A DNA stretch of 64,000 nucleotides from Natronorubrum thiooxidans (GCF_900156475.1 NZ_FTNR01000012.1:62001-126000); one strand, 5' to 3'. Positions 33,683 to 43,762 are shown, numbered from the stretch's first letter. Notes: a model not told the origin generated them from the sequence alone. Translations and numbers: made by a program.

Positions 33683-35912
33683 TGCGAACCACCTCCCCGG
33701 CGGCGAACTCGAACTGCGAGCGCACCGCCTCGGCGAGGTCGTCGTCGATGTCGCCATCCTCGAGGACGACCGCGATCTCCTCGAACAGCTCCTCGGTCGT
33801 TCCGAGATCGGCCTCGCCACCCGTACTCGCTTCCCGGAGGATTCGCTCGAGTTCGCCGTGGGGTTGGGCGAGCAGCGCCTCGAGAGCGTTCGTCTCGCCG
33901 TGGATCGCCGCCGTCGTGTCGCTGTCGACGGCCGCGAGCTCGAGGCCGGGGGTCGAGTCGACCAGATGCAGGTAGCGAGACTCGTCGTACGTTCGGCGCA
34001 GACCGCCGGCGCCGCGTTCGTACGAACAGCAGTAGAGCTGCGTCTGGGCGGCTCGAGATGCGAGCGCGAGCCGTCGCCGGGAGCGCTGGGCGTGGTAGGT
34101 TTCGAAGGGGTCGCCGACGCTGTCGGGCGCGACGGTGGAAAACGTCGCTGTCAGTTCAGCGCGAGGGGGATCGGTGACGGCCGGATACGTCGCCATCTCG
34201 CGCAGCCACGCCGTCGGAAACAGCTGGGTGAGAAACTGCTCGCCGGGGTAGTTATCGTCGATCAGGTCGAGCAGGAAGACGGCTTCCCGCGAGTCGTACT
34301 TGAGATCGTCGACGGCACAGACCGTGACGCCGCCGGTCGGCGGCTGCGTCTCGACCGCGTGGACGTAGGGCGCGTCGTACTGGATCGTCCGCCGGAGCAT
34401 CCGTCGCAGCCCCTGCCAGTCCGGACCGACGAGATCTGTCTCCTCGACGAACCGGGCGATCTCGAGCACTCGACGGATGCCTTCGTACTGTTCGCGTGCG
34501 TCGACCCACGCCTCCTCGCGGGCGATGCGGCCTTTCAGATCCGTCCGGTGGAGCCACCGCTCGAGCGATCGGGAGACGCTCGAGCCGGCACACGACTCGA
34601 GCAGGTCGGGCGGGAACTCTTCGACGCGAGCCTGCAGTCGGTCGAGCGAGACGTCGAGCGGATCGCCCGCGTCTCGATCGGACGGGGGCGCGTCGAGCAG
34701 GTCGCGTCGTCCGGAGCCACGCTCGAGTTCACACTGTAGGGTCACGAACGCGTACAGTTCGTTGACGGCTGGATCCTCCGCGAGCGAGGGGGTGCCGATC
34801 GTCGCCGTGGGGACGCCAGCCTCGCGAAGCTGAGCTCTGGTTTCGGGGACCCGTTCGATTCGTGGCACTGCGACGGCAACGTCGTCGTACGTCCAGCCGT
34901 GGCGGTCCCGAAGCGCCTGGATCTCGGTGGCGACGCGTTTGCCCTGCTCGCGGGCGGTTCGAGCGCGGATTCGGCGTGCCCGACTCGGTGCCTGCTCGGT
35001 GGCTTCGTCTGCGCTTGCTGCCGACGGTGACGCTCCAGTCGCCAGAAACCGCGTTATCGCCCGGTGTGGCGGCTCGATGCGCTCGTCGGCACTCTCGAGT
35101 CCCGTCTCGAGCACCTCCACCGCGAGACTGCCGTCGACGTGGTCCTCGATGCGGCCGGGTTCGACGCGCGTGCGTTCGACGCTGGCGTGGCGCTCACCCA
35201 GACAGACGAGTTCCGCATCGTGGGTGAGCGCCCCGAGATAGCGCCGGTCGAGCCGCCGGTACTCTTCGAACTCGACGGCGAGGACGGCATCGATCGAGTC
35301 GGTCACTCTGGTCTGTAGCCCGTCGGTGTCCGCCTCGAGCAAGTCGACGGTTCGGGGGATCACATCCGCCCGCTCGACGTAGCCACGATTCTCGAGTTCG
35401 GCGTGGAACCGGTCGTTCATCGCATAGAGAAAGGCCAGACAGTCGTGGGGGGTGGCCTCGAGGTCGTCGAGGCGAAGTCGCTGGCGGGTCGCCTCGAGCA
35501 GCAGTTGCCCGACGTCGCGGGCGAAGCTCTCGTGGCTCGCCGCGCGCTCGAGGTAGTCGGGGACGTCGCGGCTGGCCCCGTCGATCACGAGCGAGATGAG
35601 TTCGATCCGTTCTTCGTACTCGAGGCGATCCAGCGTCGGATCGTACTCCTCGAGCACTTTCGAGGCGTGTTCGGGCAACGACTCGACGCGTGGCGATCGC
35701 GGCGAGCCGTTCGTCGCGTCGACACTCGCGAGGGCCTCGGTCAGCGACTCGAGGCCCGCCGGGTGTCGTTTCAGGACGAGGACGTTCCGGGGGCCGTACT
35801 CGCTGGCGAGGGCGGCGTATTCGGACGCGATCCGCTCGAAAAGGGCGTCGCTGGGCACGGGCTCGGAAAGGAGTTTGCAGGTACCCTCGAGCGGGGATGG
35901 AGGGGACGCCAT
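33675..35912 (-). CDS. AddB-like helicase-fold protein without Walker A
   Basis: A 745-residue protein resembling the inactive helicase half of AddB or RecC. No GxxGxGKT is present; the N-terminus instead reads RNVLVLKRHPAGLESLTEAL. The helicase-like second half is visible in YDDVAVAVPRIERVPETRA plus AQLREAGVPTATIGTPSLAED, and in VCAVDDLKYDSREAVFLLDL followed by IDDNYPGE, the form typical of UvrD/AddB family proteins. No nuclease motif is present. With the next gene (350 aa) it sums to about 1095 residues, near the size of a one-piece bacterial AddB. First gene of the module, preceded by a TATA box near 35945-35955. Confidence 0.7.
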   Translation of the reverse strand: MASPPSPLEGTCKLLSEPVPSDALFERIASEYAALASEYGPRNVLVLKRHPAGLESLTEALASVDATNGSPRSPRVESLPEHASKVLEEYDPTLDRLEYEERIELISLVIDGASRDVPDYLERAASHESFARDVGQLLLEATRQRLRLDDLEATPHDCLAFLYAMNDRFHAELENRGYVERADVIPRTVDLLEADTDGLQTRVTDSIDAVLAVEFEEYRRLDRRYLGALTHDAELVCLGERHASVERTRVEPGRIEDHVDGSLAVEVLETGLESADERIEPPHRAITRFLATGASPSAASADEATEQAPSRARRIRARTAREQGKRVATEIQALRDRHGWTYDDVAVAVPRIERVPETRAQLREAGVPTATIGTPSLAEDPAVNELYAFVTLQCELERGSGRRDLLDAPPSDRDAGDPLDVSLDRLQARVEEFPPDLLESCAGSSVSRSLERWLHRTDLKGRIAREEAWVDAREQYEGIRRVLEIARFVEETDLVGPDWQGLRRMLRRTIQYDAPYVHAVETQPPTGGVTVCAVDDLKYDSREAVFLLDLIDDNYPGEQFLTQLFPTAWLREMATYPAVTDPPRAELTATFSTVAPDSVGDPFETYHAQRSRRRLALASRAAQTQLYCCSYERGAGGLRRTYDESRYLHLVDSTPGLELAAVDSDTTAAIHGETNALEALLAQPHGELERILREASTGGEADLGTTEELFEEIAVVLEDGDIDDDLAEAVRSQFEFAAGEVVRNE

Positions 35913-35944
35913 CAGTTGATCTGTCCCTCAGTATGGCCGAGTTC

Positions 35945-36004
35945 GTATTTAAACCTGCGGCGGCCCTCGGCTCGAGGCCCTGCCGCATTGATAACTCTTA
36001 TCAC
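35945..36004. promoter_or_regulatory. Divergent promoters of the AddAB-like module and the CBS gene
   Basis: GGTTTAAATAC on the minus strand (35945-35955) is a good TATA box for the gene starting at 35912. CTCTTATCAC on the plus strand (35995-36004) is placed about 26 bases before the CBS ATG at 36026. The two promoters share a 113-base gap. Confidence 0.55.
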
Positions 36005-36025
36005 GTCTAATGCAAACAATCATTC

Positions 36026-36430
36026 ATGGACGATATTTTCGTTGCGCGAGTCATGTCCTCAGATGTACATACGGTCACACCGGACACGCTCGTCGAAGAC
36101 GCCGGGAAACTGATGCTCGAGAAGGATATCGGCTCGGTGATGGTCGTCGACGAGGACAACCAGCTCGAGGGCATTCTGACGACGACTGATTTCGTGCAGA
36201 TCGTGGCCGAACGCAAGCCCAAAGATCAGACGCCGGTCTCGGCGTACATGACCACGGACGTGATTACGGTCACGGCCCAGGACGGTATCCGTGATGCCGC
36301 GGACGTGATGGTCGACCACGGCTTCCACCACACTCCTGTCGTCGACGAGGACGAGGGTGTCATCGGAATGCTGACGACGTCGGATCTGGCGTCGTATCTC
36401 TCTCGAGCGGAGACGCCGAGTCCGGCGTAG
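36026..36430 (+). CDS. Two-CBS-domain protein
   Basis: A 134-residue protein made of a tandem CBS pair. Domain 1 includes VARVMSSDVHTVTPDTLVEDAGKLM and GSVMVVDEDNQLEGILTTTDF. Domain 2 includes MTTDVITVTAQDGIRDAADVM and TPVVDEDEGVIGMLTTSDL. Such modules bind adenosine nucleotides (AMP, ATP, SAM) and act as energy or ligand sensors. There is no attached effector domain, so it must act on a partner that is not evident here. Leaderless start with a TATA box 26 bases upstream. Confidence 0.92.
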   Translation: MDDIFVARVMSSDVHTVTPDTLVEDAGKLMLEKDIGSVMVVDEDNQLEGILTTTDFVQIVAERKPKDQTPVSAYMTTDVITVTAQDGIRDAADVMVDHGFHHTPVVDEDEGVIGMLTTSDLASYLSRAETPSPA

Positions 36431-36431
36431 C

Positions 36432-36818
36432 TCAACGGTCGTCTGTTCGCTTGTTTTTCGACTCGACGGCGTCGTCTTCGGTCATCCAGCGGACGGTCTC
36501 CTCGAGTCGATCGCGGAGTGACCGAGCCTCCGATGGCGTCAGTTCGACGTCGGCATGCCCTGTTCCGTGATCGCCAGCCATCGCGTCGATGCTCAGGACA
36601 AGCCGGTTGCCCTCGTCCGATTCGGGCCGAACCGAGATATCTGCCCGGTCGGGGTAGTCCCGCGGCGGCCCGAACTCGAGGTCAGTCTCACCGCGGGTGA
36701 CACCCACCTCGACGTGTTCCGGGTGCTCGAGGTCGAACGAGTCCGTCGGATCCTCAGCGATTGGTGCCGGTTCCGGCTCCGACTCCGCGCGCTCTTCATG
36801 GTTGGTGTCCTCTTGCAT
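36432..36818 (-). CDS. Hypothetical acidic protein
   Basis: 128 residues starting MQEDTNHEERAESEPEP. The first 40 residues are a charged, probably disordered leader. The rest is a compact domain with VEVGVTRGETDLEFGPPRDY and LVLSIDAMAGDHGTGHADVE, then a final helix SEARSLRDRLEETVRWM. I do not recognise the family; the pattern looks like a conserved haloarchaeal domain. It converges with the CBS gene with a one-base gap. An upstream ATG giving 15 more residues is possible but lacks the acidic composition. Confidence 0.6.
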   Translation of the reverse strand: MQEDTNHEERAESEPEPAPIAEDPTDSFDLEHPEHVEVGVTRGETDLEFGPPRDYPDRADISVRPESDEGNRLVLSIDAMAGDHGTGHADVELTPSEARSLRDRLEETVRWMTEDDAVESKNKRTDDR

Positions 36819-36918
36819 AGGTATCGATTGGCCCGCAGGTGCCTTGGCTGTATGGCCGAACACGGACCGATGACAGTCTCGTGTGGGTACTTATATATAA
36901 AATATAAGATATGATGCC

Positions 36919-37335
36919 TCAGTCAACAGCGAACGTATCGGCTGCGAGCAGCGCGCCGCCGACCCAGCACTCGCGGGCGAACCAAGCGAAGTAGCCCACC
37001 ACCATGGCGGTGAGAACGGCCTCGAGCGATCCCAGCCCGGTGATGCCATCGCCCTCGAGCAGGCTCACAGCGCTGATAGTCGTCCAGCCGACCGCGAGCA
37101 GCGCGATCGCGACTGCGGCGACACGGGGCCAGCTGACGGTCACGGAGCCGATCGAGACGCGCTCTCGGTTGCCAGCGGCGAGCATCGCTGCGCCGACGAC
37201 GACGAGCCACGCCATCAGCGCCACCGTCGTCGGCTGTGTCGGCTCACCGAGGACGAGAAAACTGGCCGCAAGTAGAAGGGTCACGAGGCCGCCGCCGGCG
37301 AGTCCGCGCCGGACGATTCGCTTTCCACTGGTCAT
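36919..37335 (-). CDS. Four-helix membrane protein of unknown function
   Basis: 138 residues with a basic N-terminus (MTSGKRIVRRG) and four predicted helices at about 13-30, 36-54, 70-92 and 103-122. It belongs to no family I can name. The loops are short, so most of the protein is in the membrane. It may be a small haloarchaeal integral protein with a stress or permeability role, but nothing in the sequence says so. The gene is divergent from the 62-residue membrane protein gene. Confidence 0.55.
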   Translation of the reverse strand: MTSGKRIVRRGLAGGGLVTLLLAASFLVLGEPTQPTTVALMAWLVVVGAAMLAAGNRERVSIGSVTVSWPRVAAVAIALLAVGWTTISAVSLLEGDGITGLGSLEAVLTAMVVGYFAWFARECWVGGALLAADTFAVD

Positions 37336-37508
37336 TGGGCTGGGGTTGGCTGTCGGCCGCCGTTAACGGTTCGGATCGCCGCCCGCACGGTCGACAGCGC
37401 TGTCGAGACGCGACCCGACTCGCAACCGACGACACGCCCGCCGTCTCGAGCGACGATTATCTAGTGCAGCCCGCGACGTTATTAACGGCCGTGGGTAAAA
37501 GAACAGCT

Positions 37509-37697
37509 ATGAGTGAGAAAGGCACACGAACTATGACGGCGTTTGCAGGGCTCGGCCTCTTCCTCTGGTACGTTTCACTGGATCTTACGGGGAATCCGAT
37601 CGTTCGATTGGCGATCCTCATCGGCGTCGGGGTGCTCGTGCCGATGCTGATCAACGAGTCGAGAACGAACTGGCTGGCTACCGACCACCGGCAGTGA
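37509..37697 (+). CDS. Small membrane protein (62 residues)
   Basis: ATG at 37509 to TGA at 37697. Two hydrophobic helices, FAGLGLFLWYVSLDL and IVRLAILIGVGVLVPMLI, with a short linker and a polar tail ESRTNWLATDHRQ. Function unknown. The start follows a small ATTAACGG-containing A+T-rich stretch. A copy of the intergenic palindromic repeat begins 7 bases after the stop. Composition and codon use match the surrounding genes, which supports it being real. Confidence 0.55.
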   Translation: MSEKGTRTMTAFAGLGLFLWYVSLDLTGNPIVRLAILIGVGVLVPMLINESRTNWLATDHRQ

Positions 37698-37703
37698 GCT
37701 GAT

Positions 37704-37780
37704 CGGTCTGCTGTACCGATTTCCCGGCGCAGCCGCAGGACGGGGCGCGATCGCACCGGAACTGACCGACGCCGGTCCGT
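37704..37780. repeat. Structured intergenic palindromic repeat, copy A
   Basis: CGGTCTGCTGTACCGA (37704-37719) is the exact reverse complement of 44598-44613 in copy C. An imperfect inner stem pairs 37722-37730 with 37753-37761 (core CCGG/CCGG). The element fills almost the whole gap between the small membrane protein gene and the uvrA stop. Mobile or REP-like origin is possible. Confidence 0.6.
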
Positions 37781-37781
37781 C

Positions 37782-40745
37782 TCAGTCGTCGTCCATCGGT
37801 GCCGTCACAGGCTCGACGCGCTCGCCGCGTGGCCCCTCGAGATCCACCTTTGGCAACAGATCGCGCAGATACCGGCCGGTGTGGGAGTCCTCGAGGCGAG
37901 CGATCGCTTCCGGCGTACCGGTCGCAACGATTTCGCCGCCGTTTTCGCCGCCTTCGGGGCCGAGGTCGATGACGTGGTCGGCGTTTTTCACCAGGTCGAG
38001 TTCGTGTTCGATGACGACGATGGTGTTGCCGTTGTCGGTCAGTCGGTGGAGAACGTCGATCAGCTTGCGCTCGTCCTCGCTGTGGAGCCCAGTCGTCGGC
38101 TCGTCGAGCAGGTAGAGCGTCTCGCCCGAATCCTTCTTCCCGAGTTCCTCCGCCAGCTTGACCCGCTGGGCCTCCCCACCGGACAGCGTCGTCGAGGGCT
38201 GGCCAAGCGTCATGTAGCCCAATCCGACGTCTTTGAGGAGTTGCAGACGACGACGAATCTGACTCGAGGACTCGAAAAAGTCGTATGCTTCCTCGACTTC
38301 CATCTCGAGGACGTCCGCGATGGTCTTGCCCTTGTAGGTAACGTCGAGCGTGGCGTCGTTGTAGCGTGCGCCGTCACACTCCTCACAGGGGACGTACACG
38401 TCCGAGAGGAAGTTCATCTCGATCTTGACGGTCCCTTGCCCGCCACACTCCTCGCAGCGACCGCCCTTGACGTTGAACGAGAACCGTCCCTTCTCGTAGC
38501 CGCGTTGTTTCGAGAGCTTCGTCGAGGCGAACAGGTCCCGGATGTAGTCGAAGACGTTCGTGTACGTCGCCGGATTGGATCGGGGCGTTCGACCGATCGG
38601 CGACTGGTCGATCAGGCGCACCGTTTCGATCTCCTCGAGTCCCTCGAGGGCGTCGTGGTCGCCCGGAATCACGCTCGTATTGTTGTTCATCTCGCGGGCC
38701 AGCCCCTTGTAGAGCACTTCGTGCATCAGCGTGGACTTGCCCGAGCCGGAGACGCCGGTGATCGCGGTGAAGTTTCCGAGCGGGATGTCGACGTCGACGT
38801 CGTCCAGATTGTGCTGGCGGGCCCCGCGGATCGTCAGCGCCCCCTCGGGGTCGCGTCGCTCGTCTGGAACCGGAATCTGTCGCTGGCCGGAGAGATACTC
38901 GCCGGTGATTGAGCCCTCGGTCCCCTTGACCGCCTCGACGGGGCCGTTCGCGACGACCTCGCCGCCGCGCTTGCCGGGGCCGGGCCCCATATCGATGACC
39001 TGGTCCGCCCGACGCATCGTCTCCTCGTCGTGTTCGACGACGATCAGGGTGTTGCCGATATCGCGCAGTTCCTCGAGCGTATCGAGCAGTCGGTCGTTGT
39101 CCCGCTGGTGGAGCCCGATCGAGGGCTCGTCGAGCACATAGAGGACGCCGACGAGGCCGGACCCGATTTGTGTCGCCAGCCGAATGCGCTGGCTCTCCCC
39201 GCCCGAGAGCGTCGAGGCCTCTCGATCGAGCGTGAGATACTCGAGGCCAACCTCACACATGAAGCTGAGTCGCGAGCGAATCTCCTTTAAGATCTCCTCG
39301 GCGATCACTTTCTCGCGCTCGGTGAGGTCCGCTTCCATCGACTCGAAGTGCGCTAAGGCGTCGCCGATGCTCATCGCGTTGATCGCCGTGATCGAGGTGT
39401 CGTCGACGAGTACGGCCCGGCTCGCGGCCTTGAGACGGGTACCATCACAGGCCGGACATTCCGTGGCCGACATATAGTCCTCGATGTGCTCGCGGGTCGA
39501 GTCCGAGTCGGTCTCGAGGTAGCGCCGCTCTAAGTTCGGAATGACGCCCTCGAAGCGCTTTTGCTTGCGCCGGGTGCCGTTTTTCGTCTGTCGCTTGAAG
39601 ACGACTTCGTCGGTCGTGCCGTAGAGAAACGCCTGCTGGATGTCCGCGTCGATCTCCTCGAAGGGTGTCGACAGCGGGATGTCGAAATGCGTCGCGACGG
39701 CGTCCAGCCGGGTCTGGTAGTACGAGCGGTTGTAGCTCCAGGGCTCGAAAACGTGTTTCAGCGGCTTGGATGCGTCCTGGATGACGAGGTCCTCGTCGAC
39801 CTCCTTGGTCTCGCCTAAGCCCTCACACTCCGGACAGGCACCGTGAGGAGAATTAAACGAAAACGAGCGCGTCTCGATTTCGGGGACGTCGATCCCGCAG
39901 TGGGTACAGGCGAGATCCTTCGAGAACTCGACGACGAAGCGGTCGTCGTCCTCGCGTTCGTCGCCCAGCGCGCCCGTTCGGCGGGCTTCCTCGCCCAGAT
40001 CCGCGGCGACCTCCTCGGAGGCCTCGGGGAGGATGACCTTCATGACGCCGTCAGCTTCCTCGAGGGCCGTCTCGACGCTGTCGATGATCCGCGGGCGATC
40101 CTCGACGCTCACCTTCACGCGGTCGACGATGACGTCGATCGTGTGGTCGAAGTTCTCGTCTAAGTCGGGGTCCTCGAGCGTGAGGTCGTGTTCCTCGCCG
40201 TCGACTTCGACGCGGGCGTACCCCTCTGAGACCAGTTCATCGAAGAGGTCCTCGAAGGCCCCTTTCTGGTCGCGGACGACGGGGGCGGCGAGTTTGGCTT
40301 TGGTTCCCTCGGGGAGTTCGAGGATGCGTTCGACCATGTTCTGGGCCGACTGCTCGCCGACTTCGCGGCCACAGTCGGGACAGTGGGGAGTGCCGACGCG
40401 GGCGTAGAGGAGTCGGAGGTAGTCGTGGAGTTCCGTTACCGTCCCCACCGTCGATCGGGGGTTGTTCGCGGCGTTTTTCTGGTCGATCGAAATCGCCGGC
40501 GAGAGCCCTTCGACGGTCTCGACCTGCGGTTTGTCCATCTGTCCGAGGAAGTTGCGGGCGTAGGCGGAGAGACTCTCGATGTATCTGCGCTGGCCCTCGG
40601 CGTAGATCGTCTCGAACGCCAGCGAGGACTTTCCGGAGCCCGAGAGGCCGGTGACGACGGTAAACTCCTCGCGGGGGATCGTGACGTCGAGATCCTTGAG
40701 GTTGTGTTCCTCCGCACCCCGTACCTCGATGTAGTCTTTGCTCAT
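37782..40745 (-). CDS. uvrA: UvrABC excinuclease subunit A
   Basis: A 987-residue damage-recognition ATPase of nucleotide excision repair. Two ABC modules are present: Walker [11 protein letters not shown] near the N-terminus and [10 protein letters not shown] in the second half, with signature [14 protein letters not shown] and [15 protein letters not shown]. Zinc fingers are formed by CPDCGRE, CTHCGID with CPECEGLG, and CEECGGQG with CEECDGARY. Length and motif order are normal for UvrA, and the bacterial-type NER genes are common in haloarchaea. ATG at 40745 starts [16 protein letters not shown]. No uvrB or uvrC lies in the window. Confidence 0.96.
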   Translation of the reverse strand: MSKDYIEVRGAEEHNLKDLDVTIPREEFTVVTGLSGSGKSSLAFETIYAEGQRRYIESLSAYARNFLGQMDKPQVETVEGLSPAISIDQKNAANNPRSTVGTVTELHDYLRLLYARVGTPHCPDCGREVGEQSAQNMVERILELPEGTKAKLAAPVVRDQKGAFEDLFDELVSEGYARVEVDGEEHDLTLEDPDLDENFDHTIDVIVDRVKVSVEDRPRIIDSVETALEEADGVMKVILPEASEEVAADLGEEARRTGALGDEREDDDRFVVEFSKDLACTHCGIDVPEIETRSFSFNSPHGACPECEGLGETKEVDEDLVIQDASKPLKHVFEPWSYNRSYYQTRLDAVATHFDIPLSTPFEEIDADIQQAFLYGTTDEVVFKRQTKNGTRRKQKRFEGVIPNLERRYLETDSDSTREHIEDYMSATECPACDGTRLKAASRAVLVDDTSITAINAMSIGDALAHFESMEADLTEREKVIAEEILKEIRSRLSFMCEVGLEYLTLDREASTLSGGESQRIRLATQIGSGLVGVLYVLDEPSIGLHQRDNDRLLDTLEELRDIGNTLIVVEHDEETMRRADQVIDMGPGPGKRGGEVVANGPVEAVKGTEGSITGEYLSGQRQIPVPDERRDPEGALTIRGARQHNLDDVDVDIPLGNFTAITGVSGSGKSTLMHEVLYKGLAREMNNNTSVIPGDHDALEGLEEIETVRLIDQSPIGRTPRSNPATYTNVFDYIRDLFASTKLSKQRGYEKGRFSFNVKGGRCEECGGQGTVKIEMNFLSDVYVPCEECDGARYNDATLDVTYKGKTIADVLEMEVEEAYDFFESSSQIRRRLQLLKDVGLGYMTLGQPSTTLSGGEAQRVKLAEELGKKDSGETLYLLDEPTTGLHSEDERKLIDVLHRLTDNGNTIVVIEHELDLVKNADHVIDLGPEGGENGGEIVATGTPEAIARLEDSHTGRYLRDLLPKVDLEGPRGERVEPVTAPMDDD

Positions 40746-40943
40746 GAGTCGGTGGTGGCAGGTCGCGACATCGGTTGAGGACTCACTGTTCGGTTCATTG
40801 TGGATGCATCAGTGGCCCAACGAACTTAACGAGTCTGAAAGGCGAATAGCACGGTGTATGCTAGCACTGTATGGCCGTTTGCGGACCGCTTTGCTTGCCA
40901 GCCGGACCAAACTGACTTCGGCCGGAAGCTCCAATGGGGTGCT

Positions 40944-41450
40944 ATGAGCGACGACACTGACCCCGGGCTGTCGGTCGACGAGTTCGTCGACTACTGTCGG
41001 ACCCAGGCCGGACTGCTCTCCGGGCGCGTCGAGACGATGCGGGCCGAAGCCGACGACTTGCTCTCCGAGATCGACGCCGAGATGGCCGACCTTCGAAGCC
41101 AACTCGAGGCACACACGACAATCGAAGGAACCGACGGCCCGTCGACACCGGCAGGTCCGGACAGCGGCGACCCCGATATCGACGCACTCGAGGCCCTCGA
41201 GCGCGATGTCAAGGAGAAACAGCTGCTCGTCGAGGCCAAACAGACGCGGATGCAGATCTTTCAGGAGTTGGCCGCGGCCTACACCGACCTCGCCGCGGAA
41301 TTGCAGTCGTCGGTCGACGACGCCGACGAAGCGTTAGACCGGGTGGTCCGTCTCGAAGCCGATACCGACGCGCCAGCGTACTTCGAGGACCGACAGACGA
41401 TGATCGAAGCAGCCACAGCCTCGCAGTCGACCGACGACGACCACTACTGA
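40944..41450 (+). CDS. Coiled-coil hypothetical protein
   Basis: 168 residues, strongly acidic, with a predicted coiled coil in two parts: GLLSGRVETMRAEADDLLSEIDAEMADLRSQLE (about 23-55) and IDALEALERDVKEKQLLVEAKQTRMQIFQELAAAYTDLAAEL (about 79-120). The first part begins with the conserved-looking SVDEFVDYCRTQ. No enzyme motif is visible. It may be a scaffold or adaptor protein. The gene is divergent from uvrA, with a gap of about 200 bases. I cannot assign a family. Confidence 0.6.
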   Translation: MSDDTDPGLSVDEFVDYCRTQAGLLSGRVETMRAEADDLLSEIDAEMADLRSQLEAHTTIEGTDGPSTPAGPDSGDPDIDALEALERDVKEKQLLVEAKQTRMQIFQELAAAYTDLAAELQSSVDDADEALDRVVRLEADTDAPAYFEDRQTMIEAATASQSTDDDHY

Positions 41451-41538
41451 CGAGTTCGCCTGCGATCGATGACGTCTCGAGTGCTCTGTCTCGCCGCGTC
41501 TCGAGCAACTCGCCGGGACGCAGGGACAGCACCCCGTC

Positions 41539-42372
41539 TCACTCCTCGTCGGGTTCCCGGACCGTCAACACCGGCGTTGTCGCCGTCCGCAACACACGCT
41601 CCGTGACACTACCAAGGAGGAGCCGATCGAGCCCGCTGCGACCGTGTGTCCCCATGACGACCAGATCCGCGTTCTCGTCGTCGGTATACTCTCGGATTCG
41701 TTGCTGCGCCGAGCCGTGTTGGACCGACCCCACTGCGTCGACACCCACCTCTTCGGCCTGCTGTACCCCCTCGTCGACGACCTGCTGAGCGTACTGTTCG
41801 AGTTGCTCGAGTCTGAAATCGTTGCCTTCGTCGATGCCGACGGGTGCGACGTCGACGACCGAAAGGAGGTGGACGGTCGCCCCGTTGTCACTCGCAAGCG
41901 CGAGTGCCTCCTCGAAGGCGGCGTCGGCGTGGCTGCTGCCGTCGATCGGGACGACGATCGTCTCGAGGGGATACTCCCGTTTGACTTCGGGTGCACCCCG
42001 AACGACGAGGACGGGGACGGGCGCATCGCGGACGACTGCCTCGGTCACGCTGCCAAGCAGGAGTCGACCGACGCCGCGTCGGCCCCGCGTGCCCATAACG
42101 ATCGCATCGACGTCGTGGGTCGCGGCGTACTCGAGGATCGCCTCCCGCGGCTCGCCGGTGTGTACCTCGTCAATGACCGGTGCGTCGGCGTCCCCTGCCC
42201 ACTCACGACTGTCCGCAAGCTGCTCGCTGGCGTCGGTCGGATCCGTGTCCGGATCGACCACATGTACGATGTGGACGGTTAGATTCTCTACTGCGGCGAT
42301 CTCTCCGGCGTACTCGAGTGCCGCGTTCGCCGGCCCGCTCCCGTCGGTTGGAACGAGAATGCGTTCGAACAT
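41539..42372 (-). CDS. Tandem universal stress protein (two UspA domains)
   Basis: 277 residues with two UspA repeats, about 1-125 and 133-277. Each begins with the strand-loop ILVPTDGS or IVVPIDGS and ends with [21 protein letters not shown] or [21 protein letters not shown], the G-x2-G-x9-G-S nucleotide-binding motif. Such double-domain proteins act as ATP-binding stress factors. The gene sits in a small run with no operon partners. Both domains retain the ATP motif, so both are probably functional. Confidence 0.9.
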   Translation of the reverse strand: MFERILVPTDGSGPANAALEYAGEIAAVENLTVHIVHVVDPDTDPTDASEQLADSREWAGDADAPVIDEVHTGEPREAILEYAATHDVDAIVMGTRGRRGVGRLLLGSVTEAVVRDAPVPVLVVRGAPEVKREYPLETIVVPIDGSSHADAAFEEALALASDNGATVHLLSVVDVAPVGIDEGNDFRLEQLEQYAQQVVDEGVQQAEEVGVDAVGSVQHGSAQQRIREYTDDENADLVVMGTHGRSGLDRLLLGSVTERVLRTATTPVLTVREPDEE

Positions 42373-42432
42373 ACGGTATCGTCACTGCAGAGTAACTTAC
42401 CGCTTCCCCACTGTTCCCACCAACCGGGAGCT

Positions 42433-42513
42433 GTTTCATACGGACTGCTGTCGTCACGTCCCGCCGATCACCGGACCCCGTCTCTGGTGATCGGCGATAA
42501 CTCGGTACAGCAG
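42433..42513. repeat. Structured intergenic palindromic repeat, copy B
   Basis: GTTTCATACGGACTGCTGT (42433-42451) opens the element and TAACTCGGTACAGCAG (42498-42513) closes it. CTGCTGT pairs with ACAGCAG, and a perfect 11-bp inner stem joins CGCCGATCACC (42462-42472) and GGTGATCGGCG (42486-42496) over a 13-base loop. The right arm is identical to 44594-44609 in copy C. Confidence 0.75.
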
Positions 42514-42519
42514 GCTGTC

Positions 42520-43644
42520 TCAGGCCATCTCGAGCGCCGCGAGCAGCGTCTCGACGTCCTCGCGGGTGTTGTACGCGTGGACCGACGCCCGGATCGCGTC
42601 GGGACCGGGCAGCGTGCGGACGACGATCCCCTGCTCGGCGAGTCGGTCGACGGTCGCCGCCGGCTCGTCGACGGCGATCGTCACGAGCCCCGATTCGTAC
42701 GCTCGCGGGCTCAGCAACTGCTCGTCGGGAACGCCGGCTTTCAGCTGCCCGGTGAGCGTCTCGATTCGACTCGTGACGCGTTCGAGCCCAACCTCCTCGA
42801 GCAGCGAAATCGCCTCGATCAGCCCGGCGTGAGCGACGGGACTCGCCGTCCCGACCTCGAACCGGCGAGCGCCGGCTTCGTAGCGGTACTCGGGGGCATT
42901 CGCGTCGACGACGCTCCGGTAGCCGATCGCGGCGGGGACGAGGTCCCGCTCGGCCTCGAGTCCCGGCCGAACGTACAGGAAGCCGGAGCCGAACGGGCCG
43001 ACGAGCCACTTGTGGCCCGAGCCGACGACGAAGTCGGCCCCCCATTCGGCGACGTCGACCGGCACCTGCCCGGGGGCCTGGACGGCATCGACGAGAACCA
43101 GCGCGCCGGCGTCGTGGGCGACGTCGACGACGTCCGCGATCGGCAGCCGGGTGCCGTGGGTCCAGGTGAGCGAACTGAGACAGAACAACGTCGCCTCGCT
43201 CGCCACCGCCTTCACGTCCTCGAGATCGAGCCGACCGTCTTCGGTCTCGAGGACGCGGACCTCGACGCCGTACTCGCGCTCGAGGCGTTGCCACGGGAGG
43301 ATACCCGAGGAGTGCTCGAGGTCCGTCCGGACGACGACGTCGGTCTCGTCCCAGTCGAACGCCGTCGCGACGCGGTTGATCCCGTCGGTCGTGCTCTCCG
43401 TGAGGGCGATGTCGGTCGGTTCGGCCCCGAGCAGGCCGGCGACGGCGGTCCGTGCGTCGTCGTAGACGTCGAACGCGGCGGGGTACATCCCCCCGGTCGT
43501 TGGCGACTCGTACTCGTGGGCCTCGAGGCACGATTCGGCTGCCTCGACGACACATCGTGGACTCGGGCCGCCAGCGCCCCAGTTCAGGTACGTGCCGGCC
43601 TCGAGTGCGGGGATCGTCTCGCGGAGTTCCGTCGGCGTCATCAT
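42520..43644 (-). CDS. Class V aminotransferase-fold protein
   Basis: A 374-residue PLP enzyme of the class V (cysteine desulfurase-like) branch. The pyridoxal lysine is in GSGHKWLVGP near residue 217, and the aspartate of DAVQAPGQVPVD interacts with the cofactor ring. N-terminal YLNWGAGGPSP is typical. Unlike a cysteine desulfurase, no active-site loop Cys is obvious, so an aminotransferase or lyase activity is more likely. Two adjacent ATGs (43644, 43641) give the same protein less one Met. A TATA box lies 24-33 bases upstream. Confidence 0.85.
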   Translation of the reverse strand: MMTPTELRETIPALEAGTYLNWGAGGPSPRCVVEAAESCLEAHEYESPTTGGMYPAAFDVYDDARTAVAGLLGAEPTDIALTESTTDGINRVATAFDWDETDVVVRTDLEHSSGILPWQRLEREYGVEVRVLETEDGRLDLEDVKAVASEATLFCLSSLTWTHGTRLPIADVVDVAHDAGALVLVDAVQAPGQVPVDVAEWGADFVVGSGHKWLVGPFGSGFLYVRPGLEAERDLVPAAIGYRSVVDANAPEYRYEAGARRFEVGTASPVAHAGLIEAISLLEEVGLERVTSRIETLTGQLKAGVPDEQLLSPRAYESGLVTIAVDEPAATVDRLAEQGIVVRTLPGPDAIRASVHAYNTREDVETLLAALEMA

Positions 43645-43667
43645 GCGATGCATTCTGTGTCGGCGGC

Positions 43668-43739
43668 TAATATATTGTCGTCGTCTGTGGTGTTGTTCCG
43701 TTCCCGAAACACGGCAATTCGGGGGTGCGCTTTTATTCG
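43668..43739. promoter_or_regulatory. Divergent promoters (class V aminotransferase and 7-TM gene)
   Basis: TAATATATTG (43668-43677), read on the minus strand as CAATATATTA, sits about 28 bases before the aminotransferase ATG. TTTTATTCG (43731-43739) sits about 28 bases before the ATG at 43763. Both have the spacing of leaderless archaeal promoters. Confidence 0.6.
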
Positions 43740-43762
43740 TGCCAGTTTCAGTTCCGGCTACC

